DNA of 64,000 nucleotides, taken from the NCBI GenBank assembly GCA_012274445.1, contig JAAROD010000033.1, positions 496,001 to 560,000 on the forward strand, in the 5' to 3' direction. Position numbers and translations under genes: made by a program. The notes under the pieces are model-generated. The model saw only the letters and a program-made list of their open reading frames with translations, ran no database searches and was not told the origin of the DNA. This DNA is from Sclerotiophoma versabilis (Eukaryota; Ascomycota; Dothideomycetes; Pleosporales; Didymellaceae). Of this stretch, positions 35,736 through 46,920 are shown one piece after another; the first letter of the stretch is position 1, and each line of letters opens with the position of its first letter.

Positions 35736-36023
35736 TATTACGTAATAAAGTATATAGATTACTACTATAAAGCTTTTTTCTTACTTCTATACTCTAATTA
35801 GGTTACTCTAGTACCTAACTACTAAGCAGCTCTATAAGAGCTTAAAGGCTTACTTAATAAGATTATAAGACTAAGTAGGTTTCTAGAAGCCTATAAGCTT
35901 ATTAGGTAAAATTATATAACCTCTAAATTTCCTTTATATATAATTAATATTTTAGATATAGATTAGATAGTACTAATTAAATACTATTAATTACCTAAGT
36001 ATAGTTCTATAAGCTCTGTTATA
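35736..36023 (+). repeat. 3' LTR of Copia family A element
   Basis: 288 bp, starting TATTACGTAATAAAG and ending CTCTGTTATA; it differs from the 5' LTR at scattered, mostly transition positions, as expected after RIP. Followed by the TAATT duplication. Confidence 0.85.
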
Positions 36024-38080
36024 TAATTCTATTTAAATAAAGTAATTAAGAAATTAAGTAAAGAGGTTTAGGTGTTTTCTATAGTTTATAAAGTATAGTA
36101 TTGTACCTATTACTTCTAATAACTTATTATTATATATAATCTATACTATAGGTAATAGTAAAACCTAGTTATCTTATTTCTAGTTACTATAGATCTAAAG
36201 GTATATTTCTATATTCTAATTTATTCTTTCTATTTATCTATTTATTTATAGATAATAGGCTGTAGATAGCTTTTTCTTAGTACCTAATATAGTAAGTTAT
36301 ATAGTCTAATAGTTTAATATAAAAAGCTTATTTCTATTACTAATAATTAACTTAGGTATTCTATAGTAGTAGATAATCTAATTAATAAATACTATAGCTA
36401 ACTATTATATAGTATAGCTGTGTCTAAATAGTATTATTTTAGCGTATTTAGTAAATTAGTCTACTATAATAAAGATTAAGTTATAGGTATATCCTATAAT
36501 AGAGTTCTTAGAGAGTAGTAGCTGTATAATAAAGTCTATTATAATATTTATCTATAGGGCTGTTAGTAGCTCTATTACTTATACTTCTCTATATTTAGTA
36601 TATATACTATACTTATTATATTAGTACTATATATAGTTTCTAATAAACTTAGTAACCTTATTCTTTATATTAGAGAACTTATAATATTACTTAATAAGTT
36701 CTATAGTATAAGTAATACTAGAGTGTCTATATAGTGTATTATTATAATATCTTAAGATAACTTTCTCTTAAAGTTCTTCTAGTACTTACTCTAGAATATA
36801 TTATTTCTGCTAAACTTATATTACTAAATTAAGCTGCTATAATAGTTCTAATAACCTATTCTTATTAACTCTAAGAATAGTAAACTTATTAATTATCTTA
36901 TTACCTATAAGGTTATAGTATTAGCTAAGTGTATCTACTTTACTATTTTCTTTTCCTAGTATATATAGGATCTTAAACTTATACTAACTAAGTATTTTTA
37001 ACTAGTATACTTATTATTAGTTTAGAACCTTAGTAGTAGTAAAATATACTAAGTTCTTATAATCTATATAGATAGTAAGTTTTAAGCAGCTCTTTATATA
37101 TACTCTCTAATATTATAATATATTAATAATAGCTATAAGCTTCTTATTATATATATTATAATATTCTTCTAGTACTATAAACTTTCTTAAGTAGTAGGTA
37201 ATTAGGTACTATTAACTGTTTTATTCTTAAGTAATATAAACTTCTAATACTAAATCTAAAGTATATATTTTAAAGTATATAAGTTTACTACTTCTAAATA
37301 TAATTAGTATAGAAGGCTCTATGCATACTTACTTAAGTAATTAGAAAGTATTTTCTTATACTTATTTCTACTTAAAGAGTATATTCTTCTATATAAGCCT
37401 TATAAGTAGTAAGGCCTTTATAGAGTAGTTGTTAATAAAGTATTAGTTAAAGTTAATAAACCTAAGAAACTCTTAGATTTCTTTAACTATAGTAGGTATT
37501 AGCTAATTCTTTATAACCTAGATCTTCTTTTTACTTATTTTAACTCTATATCTTCCTATAATATAGCTAAGAAACTCTACTTCTTCTTTATACTATTTAT
37601 ACTTTTCTAGCTTTAGCTTAAGGTCTACTATTACTAAGTATTATAATACTTATTATATATAGATCTTATATTCTTCTAGTGTCTTACTATATACTATAAT
37701 ATTATTAAGACATACTACTACTATAATGTCTAGGTATGCTTATAGTATATTATTAATTAGTGCCTAATATACTACTAGCGTATTAGTTAGCCTAAATAGT
37801 ATAACTATATACTTATAATAACTATAATAGGTTCTAAATACTATTTTTTATTCTTTACCTTTCTTTATATATATAAGGTTGTACGCTCTATATAAGTTAA
37901 GTATAGTAAAGAACTTTACTTCTAATAGCTAGTTCTATAACTTAGATATATTAGGTAGTAGATAATAACTCTTAATAGTAATATTATTTAGCTTCTAGTA
38001 GTTAATATAAAGCCTTAGCTTACTATCTTTTTTAGTATAAATAGAATAGAAAATTCTTCTAGAGATTTAGATTTCCTAAT
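36024..38080 (-). mobile_element. RIP-degraded Gypsy relic, continuation (integrase, RNase H, RT)
   Basis: Resumes the Gypsy copy at exactly the base where the Copia element cut it. It tracks 44,080-46,130 of the intact element with C-to-T/G-to-A changes; for example 37,681-37,740 matches the YLDD region at 45,739-45,798. The match stops at 38,080, where a family B LTR begins, so protease and gag are missing here. Confidence 0.8.
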
Positions 38081-38372
38081 TAATAATAAACTTATAGTAA
38101 AATACTTAGGTAATTAAATAATTAATTAGTGCCTATCTATCTAGATATAATAACTATTTATATATAAAGAAAATATTATTAGTTATATAACTCTAGAATT
38201 AAGCTTATAGGCAGTAGTAGGTCTACTTAACTATAGTTAGCTTAACTACTAAGCTTTTTAAGAGTTAGCTATAAGCTTAGGTATATAGGCTTATACTTTA
38301 GGTAATACCTAGCTCTAATATACTAACACCTTACTTAGCCTAGTAGTAAGCTAGCAGCTTACTTATATAACA
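38081..38372 (-). repeat. 3' LTR of minus-strand Copia family B relic
   Basis: 292 bp in reverse orientation relative to the solo LTR at 30,763, ending TTATATAACA. The left flank is Gypsy RT sequence (CTAAT). Paired by orientation and internal length with the LTR at 52,529-52,820. Confidence 0.7.
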
Positions 38373-41300
38373 TACCTTCTAGATAGTCTTTTATAAATTA
38401 AAGATTATTTAATAAACTACTATATAGCTTATTACTTTATTTAGTAGTAAATATTATACTTTTTATATAAGGCGCTGTTTTAAGCTTCTAATTATTATTA
38501 GAGAAGTATATATTACTAGCGTAAACTTTTTATATTAGTTTATACTTCTACTTTAACCTTATTATATTAAGTAGCTTTATATATTACTAAATACTTAACT
38601 TAAAATATATAGCTTAACTATATACTATTATTACGTAATAAAGCGTGTAGACTACTACTATAGAGCTTTTTTCTTACTTCTATACTCTAATTAGGTTACT
38701 CTAGTACCTAACTACTAAGTAGCTTTATAGAAGCTTAAAGGCTTACTTAATAAGGTTATAAGACTAAGTAGGTCTCTAAAAGCCTATAAGCTTATTAGGT
38801 AAGATTACGTAACCTCTAAATTCTCTTTACATATAATTAATATTTTAGATATAGATTAGATAGTACTAATTAAATACTATTAATTACCTAAGTATAGTTC
38901 TATAAGCTCTATTATAACTATTTACTTAATTTTAACTTTTCTATTACCTAGTTTCTTTATAGTTAGACTTTTTATATAATATTTTATAGTAATATATAGT
39001 ATAGGTATAGAGTAAGCAGCTTACTTTACCTTTACTAGGGCTAATTATTATATAATTAGCCTCTTTTACTAATTTTAACTATCTCTAAGTTTATTACTAT
39101 AGCTATAAGTACTTTCTTATTTTACTCTTAATTTAAGCTTCTTCTACCTATTTAGCTACTTACTATAAGCTTCTTAAGCTTCTTATACTTCTTAAGTTAC
39201 TTATAACTTATTATTTAAGCTTAAGTTATTACTATAAGGTAGCTACTCTTTTTCTACTAGCTTAGATAGCTTCTAATTAAGCTTCTTAAGTAGCTTTTCT
39301 AGGCTTTTTTTTTACTATTTAGCTAACTTTAGATAGAAAGAACCTAAGTCTAAGTACCTTATATATACTACTACTACTACTACTACTACTAATACTAAGT
39401 ACTACTATACTACTACTACTACTACTAACTATACTACTACTACCTATACTCTGCTTCTTACGCCTTATATACCTACTACCTACCTCTACTACTTAGTCTT
39501 ACCTTTAGGTATTAGTAGTTTAGCTTTAGCTAATTAAGCTTCTTCTACTAGGCCTCTAGGCTCTATTAAAGACTCTAGCCCTCTTCTCTCTTACCTGCTA
39601 CTGCTACTCTTCTTTTAGCTGCCTCCTCTGCTGCTACTACTACCTCTACCTCTACCTTTACTAGCTTCTACCTCTACTACTACTACTACTACTACTATTA
39701 CGCCTATTATAGGTACTGTGTAGAGTAAGTATAGAACTATACTCTACTTAGGCTGTGTATATACTCTGCTAGTTAATAGCTTAGCTACGTAGTGCTATAA
39801 TATAGCTAATACTAGCTTCTATACCTACTACTACTTCTAGTACTCTTTAGAGTACTTCTATTACTCTATATAGGTTCTTAAGCTTCTAAAGCTAATAGTA
39901 TATAAACTAATAGCTTATATAGCTCTAGCTCCTTTAAAGTAGTTAGTATTACTCTTACTAATAAGCTACTAGTATCTAGAAATATAACTACTTCTATAGG
40001 TTACTATTCTTTCTTTATAATATAGTTTAGTACTAATAAGCTTATAAAGGTCTATAAACCTACGTAGTACTTAGTATATAATAAAGAAGCTTCTAGTAGA
40101 AAGTTATAGTTTTAATAGAGACTAAGAGAGAAGCTCTAGATTTAGAAGTTAGTAGCAGGCACCTAAGAGAAGAGAGTTATTCTCTCTAGTAGTTAAATTA
40201 ATTATTTACTCTCTCTTTTAACTATTCTTTTTATAACTCTATAACCTATTATACCTTACTATTTCTATTATAAAGGTTTAGGTAGGTTAAGAAGCACTTA
40301 TAAGCCTGCCTAGGAAGTGCTTTTATTAACCTATTAGTAGGTATCTTACTTGTTTTTATATAGGTTACTATAAAGGTACCTTTTATATACTCTTATTTAA
40401 GCTATATATTCTATATATCTATATAGCGCAGCTAGGTAGTAAGCTACTTACTTTCTTCTACTACTAACTATATAGTTTACTAATTATTATAGAATATCTT
40501 CTAAGTAACCTCTAGGCTAAGGCAGAGCTTATAGAGAAATTGCTTTAGAGTAGTACTCTCCTTAGCTATATACTTAAGAGCTAGTAGTTTAGCTTTAGTT
40601 ATTAAGGTAGTTACTATAGACTACCTAGCTACCTTCTATATAATTAGGCTACTAAAGAGCTATATAATATACTTCTAAGATAATTAATATAATTTACTAT
40701 TGTTAGTAAATAAAGCGTCTCTGTATATAAGAAGCTAGCTGCCTAAATAAGCTTTATACTATATACCTAGGTACTTAGTTCTATATAGGTAGCTAATAAC
40801 TTAAGCAGCTACTTAGAAGTAAGCAGCTCTAGAATTTATAAGATAGTAAGACAGCTAAGAAGCTATATACGCAACGTTTAGCTATATTATAATTATAGTA
40901 TATGATATTAACTTAACCTACTCCTAATAAGCCTTAATTTCTTACTTTAAAGCTTTTCTTATATACTTCTAAAGCTTAATTATAGAGAAGAGAATACTTA
41001 GGAGTAACCTCTTCTCTAAAACCTTAAACTTAGTAGTAAGCTTCTTAATATAAAAGTTATAAGTAAGTATTATTACTTAAGCTGCTTAATCTTATATAAT
41101 ATAAACTCTTAAGAACTATTTAGTAGCTCTATAATCTATAATCTAATATTTAGCTATTAATAAGCTTATTAACTATTCTATATCTACTTAATTATTCTTA
41201 TAATAAGTAAGAAGAATATTGTTAATATAGAAGAGTAAGATAATTTTTTACTTATTATTAAAGAATAAGTATAGCTCTTCTTTTAACACTATTAAACTAA

Positions 41301-42510
41301 GCTTCTAGAGAGTACTAGACAGCTTCTTATACTATAGAATAGAGAAGTTCTAGAGACTATATAGAGCCTATAGTAGTAGTACTACCTACTTAGGCTTTTT
41401 AATTCTATTAGGCAGCTTATATAGTACTAGTAGCTAGTCTTAGCAGCTTATATTAAGAAACACGCTACTTATATTATACTATAGCAGCTCTAAATAAAAC
41501 TAAGCTACTATAGTAACTATTATATAAAAGAACCTTATAGTAAGTATTATAGTATAGGTTAACTTAATTAAATTCTTTACCTAAAGGTCTCTGCGTATAT
41601 ATATTCTAGCCTTATATTTTATAAAGTAGCTGTCTTAATTAAGCTTATAAGTAAATACCTATTTAAGTAGCAGAGCTCTAGCCTAGAAGCGTATTTTATC
41701 TATTTCTTTTTAGATAGTTTTCTTAGTAAGCGTTACTATCTCTTTTATATAGCTCTAGTAGAAAAGAGTACCTAAGAGGTAATTAGTAAGCTCTTTCTAT
41801 ATATTAGAAACTAAAGAGAGCTAGTTATAGTATACCTACTACTTATATTTAGCTAATAGTTTTTCTAACCTTATTACTAAAGCTGTAATAACTACGTAGA
41901 TTATAATAAGGTCTCTTTTCTAGTTTCTATACTTATTTATATAATTAAACAAGCTTCTAAGTAGCTAAAGGTAACTATCTTACTCTATTAAGCTTATTAT
42001 AGTATATATGCCTACTCTATTATCTTCTATAAGCTTATTATACTCTTAGTTATATAGCCTGCAGCTTAATTATATTAGTAGGCTAATAGTTCTATACTAA
42101 TTAGTGCAGCTTATAGTTAGTTTACCTACTCTTATTAATTTCTAAGAAGGTATAAGAATAATTAGAGAGTTAGGTCTTCTTATTAGTAGATTATTACAAT
42201 TCTTATTACCTACTAGAGGGCTTTTTTCTTTAATAGTAGAGTATACTTTCTATAAGCTTCTAGATAGGTGCTCCTCTATAGGAGCTTCCCTACCTACTAC
42301 TAGCTGCTTAGGTTCTAGTATTAGATTAGGGGAAAGAAGGCCTAGTTCTTAGCACCCTACGCAGATTTCTATTAGTTTACTAGCTAAGCTAACTAATTAC
42401 GTAGTCTCTATCTTAGGAGCTTACTTATTACTAGACTAGCCTTCTACTAATTAAGCTTCTTCTAAAGGCTTACCCCTAAGCTATTATATAGAAAGTAATT
42501 TAAGTAATAG
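38373..42510 (-). mobile_element. RIP-degraded Copia family B element, 3' portion
   Basis: The reverse complement matches the family A and C Copia polyproteins; the RT block VFTYKL followed by YFIKYKARI reads on the minus strand near 41,590-41,680. Triplet repeats (CTA/ACT) at 39,362-39,440 and nearby are the minus-strand counterpart of the TAG-rich region of the other Copia relics. A family A solo LTR is nested at 38,629-38,916. The element is split at 42,510 by the intact Gypsy element and resumes at 49,497; excluding insertions its internal length is about 6.9 kb, matching family A. Confidence 0.75.
38629..38916 (+). repeat. Solo LTR, Copia family A
   Basis: 288 bp, starting TATTACGTAATAAAGCG and ending CTCTATTATA, with perfect ACTAT duplications at 38,624-38,628 and 38,917-38,921. 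It is nested in the 3' end of the minus-strand Copia relic. Confidence 0.85.
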
Positions 42511-43011
42511 TGTTGAAGTTGTACTTTCAAGCAAAGCTCGTAAGCACTATTCGTATTGGTTCTCAGGGATGAGCGCTGGTACAGGATGATCCGTAAGGGT
42601 TGGGGTTATTGTCTAGTGAGACACCGTGACAATGGAGGGTAACAATGAGTAGTATAGAGTAGACTATCTAGCTCGAGAGTTGGGGGTTGAGATTCCAAAG
42701 ACAAACTTGATTGACTAAGTTGAACACGAACCATAAGGGTTGTGTTCCTACTGACTATATACTTAAGATGTCCCATAGTGTAGCATGGTCTTCCACCAAG
42801 TCCCATAGGGGGCCTTGTGGTATTCATGGAACAATGTGGGATTCGTGGGACATCACGTGACGTTGTGTTGTCGTGTCTCACACTCCTGACTCCAGGTTCT
42901 GTGTGGAGTTCGTGAGACATCACGTGACCTGGGGCCTGGCGCCCGCCGATCCAGGGCCCGCCATTGGTAATAAGTCACCATCCCCGCGTGCCATCCTCCG
43001 AGATCGTAACA
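42511..43011 (-). repeat. 3' LTR of the intact Gypsy element
   Basis: 501 bp, TGTTGAAG...GTAACA on the plus strand. It contains TATATA (42,756-42,761) and two CACGTG boxes (42,854-42,859; 42,921-42,926) within a repeated GACATCACGTGAC-type segment. By eye it is identical to the other LTR. Confidence 0.95.
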
Positions 43012-43026
43012 CTATCCCCCTCTTCC
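43012..43026 (-). other. Polypurine tract of the Gypsy element
   Basis: On the minus strand GGAAGAGGGGGATAG lies immediately upstream of the 3' LTR, the expected place for the plus-strand DNA synthesis primer. Confidence 0.8.
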
Positions 43027-43122
43027 ACGATTCATGTCCTCATGAATTAACCGATGTCCTCCAGGAGTACTCTACACCGTCATACCAAAGGAGATCGCAT
43101 AAACGCTGTCGGATTCATTGCC

Positions 43123-43599
43123 ATGGTTGCTTGCAAATACTGCGCCAAGAACAACTTGCCTTGCAAGTTGGCGTCCCTGAGCAAGAAGTGCGGAAACTGC
43201 GAGTACAACGGGATCAAGAAGTGTGAACCAGTTGACCTGCCCGTTCCCGACTTCTCGAAAATCGACAACGAGATGTCGCGGTTGGAACAAATGGAAGACG
43301 AAGCGGCTGAGGCCGAGGAGGCCGCGATGGCCGCCTTGCAAGCTGCCCGTGCGAAGTTGAATCGGGTGCGTAAACAAAAGAAATTCTTAAAGCGTCGAGA
43401 ACAACAATGGTTCGACGCGAGTGCTCAGTTCGTTGAAGAGATTGAGCCTCTGGAGCAACAGGAGTCGTTGTTGAATGACGTCACTGTTCTCGAAAATGGG
43501 CTCATGCCCGGGACCCTTGGTCTCGACTGGGGATCGTATCCTCCGCCTCTGGATCCTGATTCCGCCGATACTGCCGCAACAACTGTTGGCAGTTCTTAA
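43123..43599 (+). CDS. Antisense ORF in Gypsy element: Zn2Cys6-like cluster plus coiled coil
   Basis: A 158-residue frame from the ATG at 43,123 (GCCATGG context; an in-frame ATG at 43,054 would add 23 residues). It is transcribed opposite to gag-pol, beginning 112 bp inside the 3' LTR and overlapping the pol end tail-to-tail by 98 bp. Cysteines at 4, 7, 14, 23, 26 and 35 give C-x2-C-x6-C-x8-C-x2-C-x8-C, within the Zn2Cys6 (Gal4-type) consensus. Residues about 50-105 are a strong coiled coil of Glu/Ala/Leu/Arg heptads. The tail is Pro/Asp/Ser-rich. DNA-binding plus dimerisation architecture suggests a transcription-factor-like or nucleic-acid-binding role, for example acting on the LTRs. No assigned family is known to me. 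The basic residues usual between the first Cys pairs of Gal4 proteins are few, so DNA binding is unproven. Confidence 0.7.
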   Translation: MVACKYCAKNNLPCKLASLSKKCGNCEYNGIKKCEPVDLPVPDFSKIDNEMSRLEQMEDEAAEAEEAAMAALQAARAKLNRVRKQKKFLKRREQQWFDASAQFVEEIEPLEQQESLLNDVTVLENGLMPGTLGLDWGSYPPPLDPDSADTAATTVGSS

Positions 43600-46500
43600 G
43601 GTGCGCTGGGGGTTCCCATGTACTTTCTGACTCCGGGTACCCTAACCATTTGACTAGGTATCGAATACCTTTCTTGGTTCTTCGATGTGTTGTTATTTTT
43701 TCGACTTCCCACTCATCGTTGCCGTCGGCTTGGTAGTGGAAGTCTTTCTGGATTGGCGTTCTTGGGTCGGCAGGTTCCAACAGCGAGACATGGAACACTG
43801 GGTGGATCTTTGCATCCTTGGGTAGCTCAAGTCGGTAGTTGACTGGGCTGATTTGCTTAGAAATGAAAAATGGTCCGACCTTGACCTTGTCCAGTTTTTT
43901 CGTTGCTCTTCGTGTTCTGAGATTTTTTGTGAGGAGATAGACTTTATCCCCCTCCTTTAGCTGAGGTGCCGTTTTTCGTTTCTGATTGACATATGAAATG
44001 GCTCGTTCCTGAGCCCGTGCGATGTTTTCGAGTGATTTCTGGTGTACTTCCTTTAGTCTGACTGCTGAAGCTATTGCTGATTCCGTCTGAATAGGGCAAT
44101 TGAGAGATCGAGTAAAGAGATTTGGGTGTCTCCCGTGATTCGCGAAGAACGGCGTTGTGCCTGTTGCTTCCGATAACTTGTTGTTGTATGCGATTTGTGC
44201 CATGGGTAACAGCGAGACCCAGTTGTCTTGTTCCTGGTTGCTGTAGATCCGAAGGTACGTTTCCATCGTCTGATTCGTTCTTTCTGTCTGTCCGTCCGTC
44301 TGCGGATGATAGGCTGTAGATAGCTTTTTCTTGGTACCTAATGCGGCAAGCATCGTGGTCCAATAGTTTGACGTGAAAAGCTTATCTCTGTCGCTGACAA
44401 TTGACTCGGGCATTCCGTGGTGGCGAATGATCCGATCGATGAATACCGTAGCTAGCTGCCGCGCAGTGTAGCTGTGTCTGAATGGTATCATTTCAGCGTA
44501 TTTGGTGAATCGATCCACTACGACGAAGATTGAGTCGTAGGTATATCCTGTGACAGGGTCCTTGGAGGGTGGTAGCTGCGTAACGAAATCCATCGTGATG
44601 TTCGTCCATGGTGCCGTGGGTGGCTCCATTGCTTGTGCCTCTCCGTACTTGGCGTGTGTGCTGTGCTTGTTCTGTTGGCACTGCACGCAGTTCCTGATGA
44701 ACTTGGTGACCTTGTCCTTCATGTTGGGAAACTCATAATGTCGCTTGATGAGTTCCATGGTGCGGGCAATACCAGGGTGTCCGTGTAGCGCATCGTCATG
44801 ATGTCTTGAGATGACTTCCTCTTGAAGCTCCTCTGGTACTTGCTCCGGGATGCGTTGTTCCTGCTGAACTTGCATCACTAGATTGAGCTGCTGTGTTGGT
44901 CCTAAAGACCCATCTTTGTTAACTCCGAGGATGGCGAATTTGTTGATTGTCTTTTCGCCTGCGAGGTCGTGGCGTCGGCTGAGCGCGTCTGCTCTACCGT
45001 TTTCCTTCCCCGGTGTGTACAGGATCTTGAACTTGTACTGACCAAGCATTTCTGACCAGCGTACTTGCCGTCGGTTCAGAACCTTAGTAGTGGTGAAATG
45101 TACCAAGTTCTTGTGATCTGTGTAGATGGTGAGTTCTGAGCAGCTTTCTGCGTATACTCTCCAATGTTGTAGTGCATCGACGATGGCCATAAGCTCTTTG
45201 TCGTGTACATCGTAACGTTCTTCCGGTGCCGTGAACTTCCTTGAGTGGTAGGCGATCGGGTGCCATTGACCGCCTCGTTCTTGAGTAATGCATGCTCCTA
45301 ATGCCAAATCCGAGGCATCTGTTTCAAGGCGTGCGGGTTCGCCGCTCCTGAATGCAATCAGTGTGGGAGGCTCTATGCATGCTTGCTTGAGCGATTGGAA
45401 AGCGTCTTCTTGCGCTTGTTCCCATTTGAAGGGTGTGTCCTTCCGCGTAAGTCTCGTGAGCGGTAAGGCCTTCATGGAGTAGTCCTTGATGAAACGTCGG
45501 TTGAAGTTGACGAACCCAAGGAATTCTTGAATTCCCTTGACTGTAGTGGGTGTCGGCCAATCCTTCACAACCTGGATTTTCTTTTCGCTCATCTTAACTC
45601 CATATCTTCCTACGACATAGCCAAGGAACTCTACTTCTTCCTTGTGCCATTCGCACTTCTCTGGCTTCAGCCTGAGGTCTGCTGTTGCTAAGCATTCTAA
45701 CACTTGTCGCACGTGGACCTTGTGTTCTTCTAGTGTTTTGCTGTACACTAGGATGTCATCGAGGTATGCCACCACTGTAATGTCCAGGTGTGCTCGTAGC
45801 ACATTGTTGATTAGTGCCTGGCATACTGCTGGTGCATTGGTTAGCCCAAATGGCATGACCGTATACTCGTAGTGACCATAACGGGTTCTAAACGCCGTCT
45901 TCCATTCTTCGCCCTTCTTCATGCGTATGAGGTTGTACGCTCCGCGTAAGTCGAGTGCGGTGAAGAACTTCGCTCCTGATAACCGGTCCTGTAACTCGGA
46001 TATGTTGGGTAGCGGGTAACGATTCTTGATGGTGATATCGTTCAGCTTTCGGTAGTCGACGCAAAGCCTCAGCTTGCCGTCTTTCTTTGGTACGAATAGA
46101 ATGGGAAATCCCGCCGGGGATTCGGATTTCCTAATGAATCCTTTCGCGAGGTTCTCCTTGATGTACTCGCGTAATATCTCGAGCTCTTTCTCGGATAACT
46201 GGTATATAGGCCCGAAGGGTGGTTCTTTCCCTTCCTCGAGTTTAATCTCACAATCCCAAGGTTGATGCTTGGGTAGCGCTTTTGCGGATAACTCTTCTTT
46301 AAACATCCAGGCGTACTGTCTATACACATCTGGTATGCCAGGAGGTGCACTCTTGTTCTCCTTAACCGTCGTGGAGGGGCTTCCTTTGTCCACACGGTCG
46401 ACCGCTCTATCTTGGCGCGTCTTATGTGTCGAAGAGACGTTGTTGATCTCCTTCTCATCCACCAGTCGCGGCGTGCGCTGCGTGGGTTTCGATGCATTGG

Positions 46501-46920
46501 TGCCGCATTTGCATCGTCTCAACGAAAGTCTTTCCCATGTCCAGTCTATCTCTGGATTGTGCTTTCGTAACCAGGGAAGTCCTAGTATGACGTCGTGCGT
46601 GGCCTTTGCGAAGACGTCTAGGGTTAGTTCCTCGTGGTGCCCCTGTATCTCTAGGGGGGCCGCTATCACCTCGTACATGATATACGGCTCTTCCGGCATT
46701 GATTCTCCATTGGCTACTCGGAGCGAATAGGCATGTTCCTTTGTGCGTGGTACGAGGCCTGCTCGGTACATCGCTGTTTGGGATATGTAATTCGCTTGTG
46801 CTCCTGAGTCCAAGAGTGCCGATAATACTACTCCATTTAACTTGATGGGTAGTCTGATGAGTGAGCCGTCCCCAATAGCGTTAAGGGATCGCTCGACGGA
46901 GCACTCTTTTGGCGCTTGCC
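43502..46920 (-). CDS. pol: Gypsy Pol polyprotein: protease, RT, RNase H, integrase, chromodomain
   Basis: Open from just downstream of the frameshift site (46,921-46,927) to the stop at 43,502, about 1,139 codons in the -1 frame relative to gag; the frame has no suitable ATG of its own upstream of the protease. Aspartic protease has LLDSGAQANYIS. Reverse transcriptase has LFVPKKDGKLRLCVDYR and YLDDILVYS (catalytic Asp pair). RNase H has LETDASDLALGA, then KELMAIV and YTDHKNL. Integrase has the HHCC finger (HGHPG, then CVQCQQNK), catalytic DFVTQLPPS, VSDRDKLF and QTDGQTERTNQT, and a GPY/F-like module. The C-terminal chromodomain (about 43,610-43,760) has YLVKWLGYPESESTWEP. All catalytic residues I can check are present, with no stops. 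The chromodomain marks a chromovirus and is expected to direct insertion to methylated-histone chromatin. Confidence 0.95.

Larger units (their letters stand above)
28319..36023 (+). mobile_element. Complete but RIP-inactivated Ty1/Copia element, family A
   Basis: Bounded by two 288-bp LTRs (28,319-28,606 and 35,736-36,023) and a perfect 5-bp duplication TAATT (28,314-28,318 and 36,024-36,028), corresponding to TGATT in the intact Gypsy sequence it interrupts. Plus-strand frames with stops show Copia order. GAG-pre-integrase is near 30,490 (H-L-stop-H-A-K-V-G-Y-L-G-L-E-A-L, normally LWHxRxGHLG). Reverse transcriptase is near 32,700-33,200 (VFTYKLD; FYINN where active copies have FYVDD). RNase H is near 33,770 (STTKAKLLALEYIAKE). 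The internal part is about 6.8 kb without the nested solo LTR. A region of about 1.5 kb rich in TAG/AGT triplets lies between RNase H and the 3' LTR. All frames are broken. Confidence 0.85.

Noticed and set aside
42606..42923. A 105-codon frame present in both LTRs
   Set aside because: It lies wholly within the LTR, occurs twice only because the LTRs are identical, and resembles no protein.
44122..46730. Plus-strand frames antisense to Gypsy pol
   Set aside because: Unlike the ORF at 43,123 they have no domain pattern and are explained by codon constraint of pol on the other strand.
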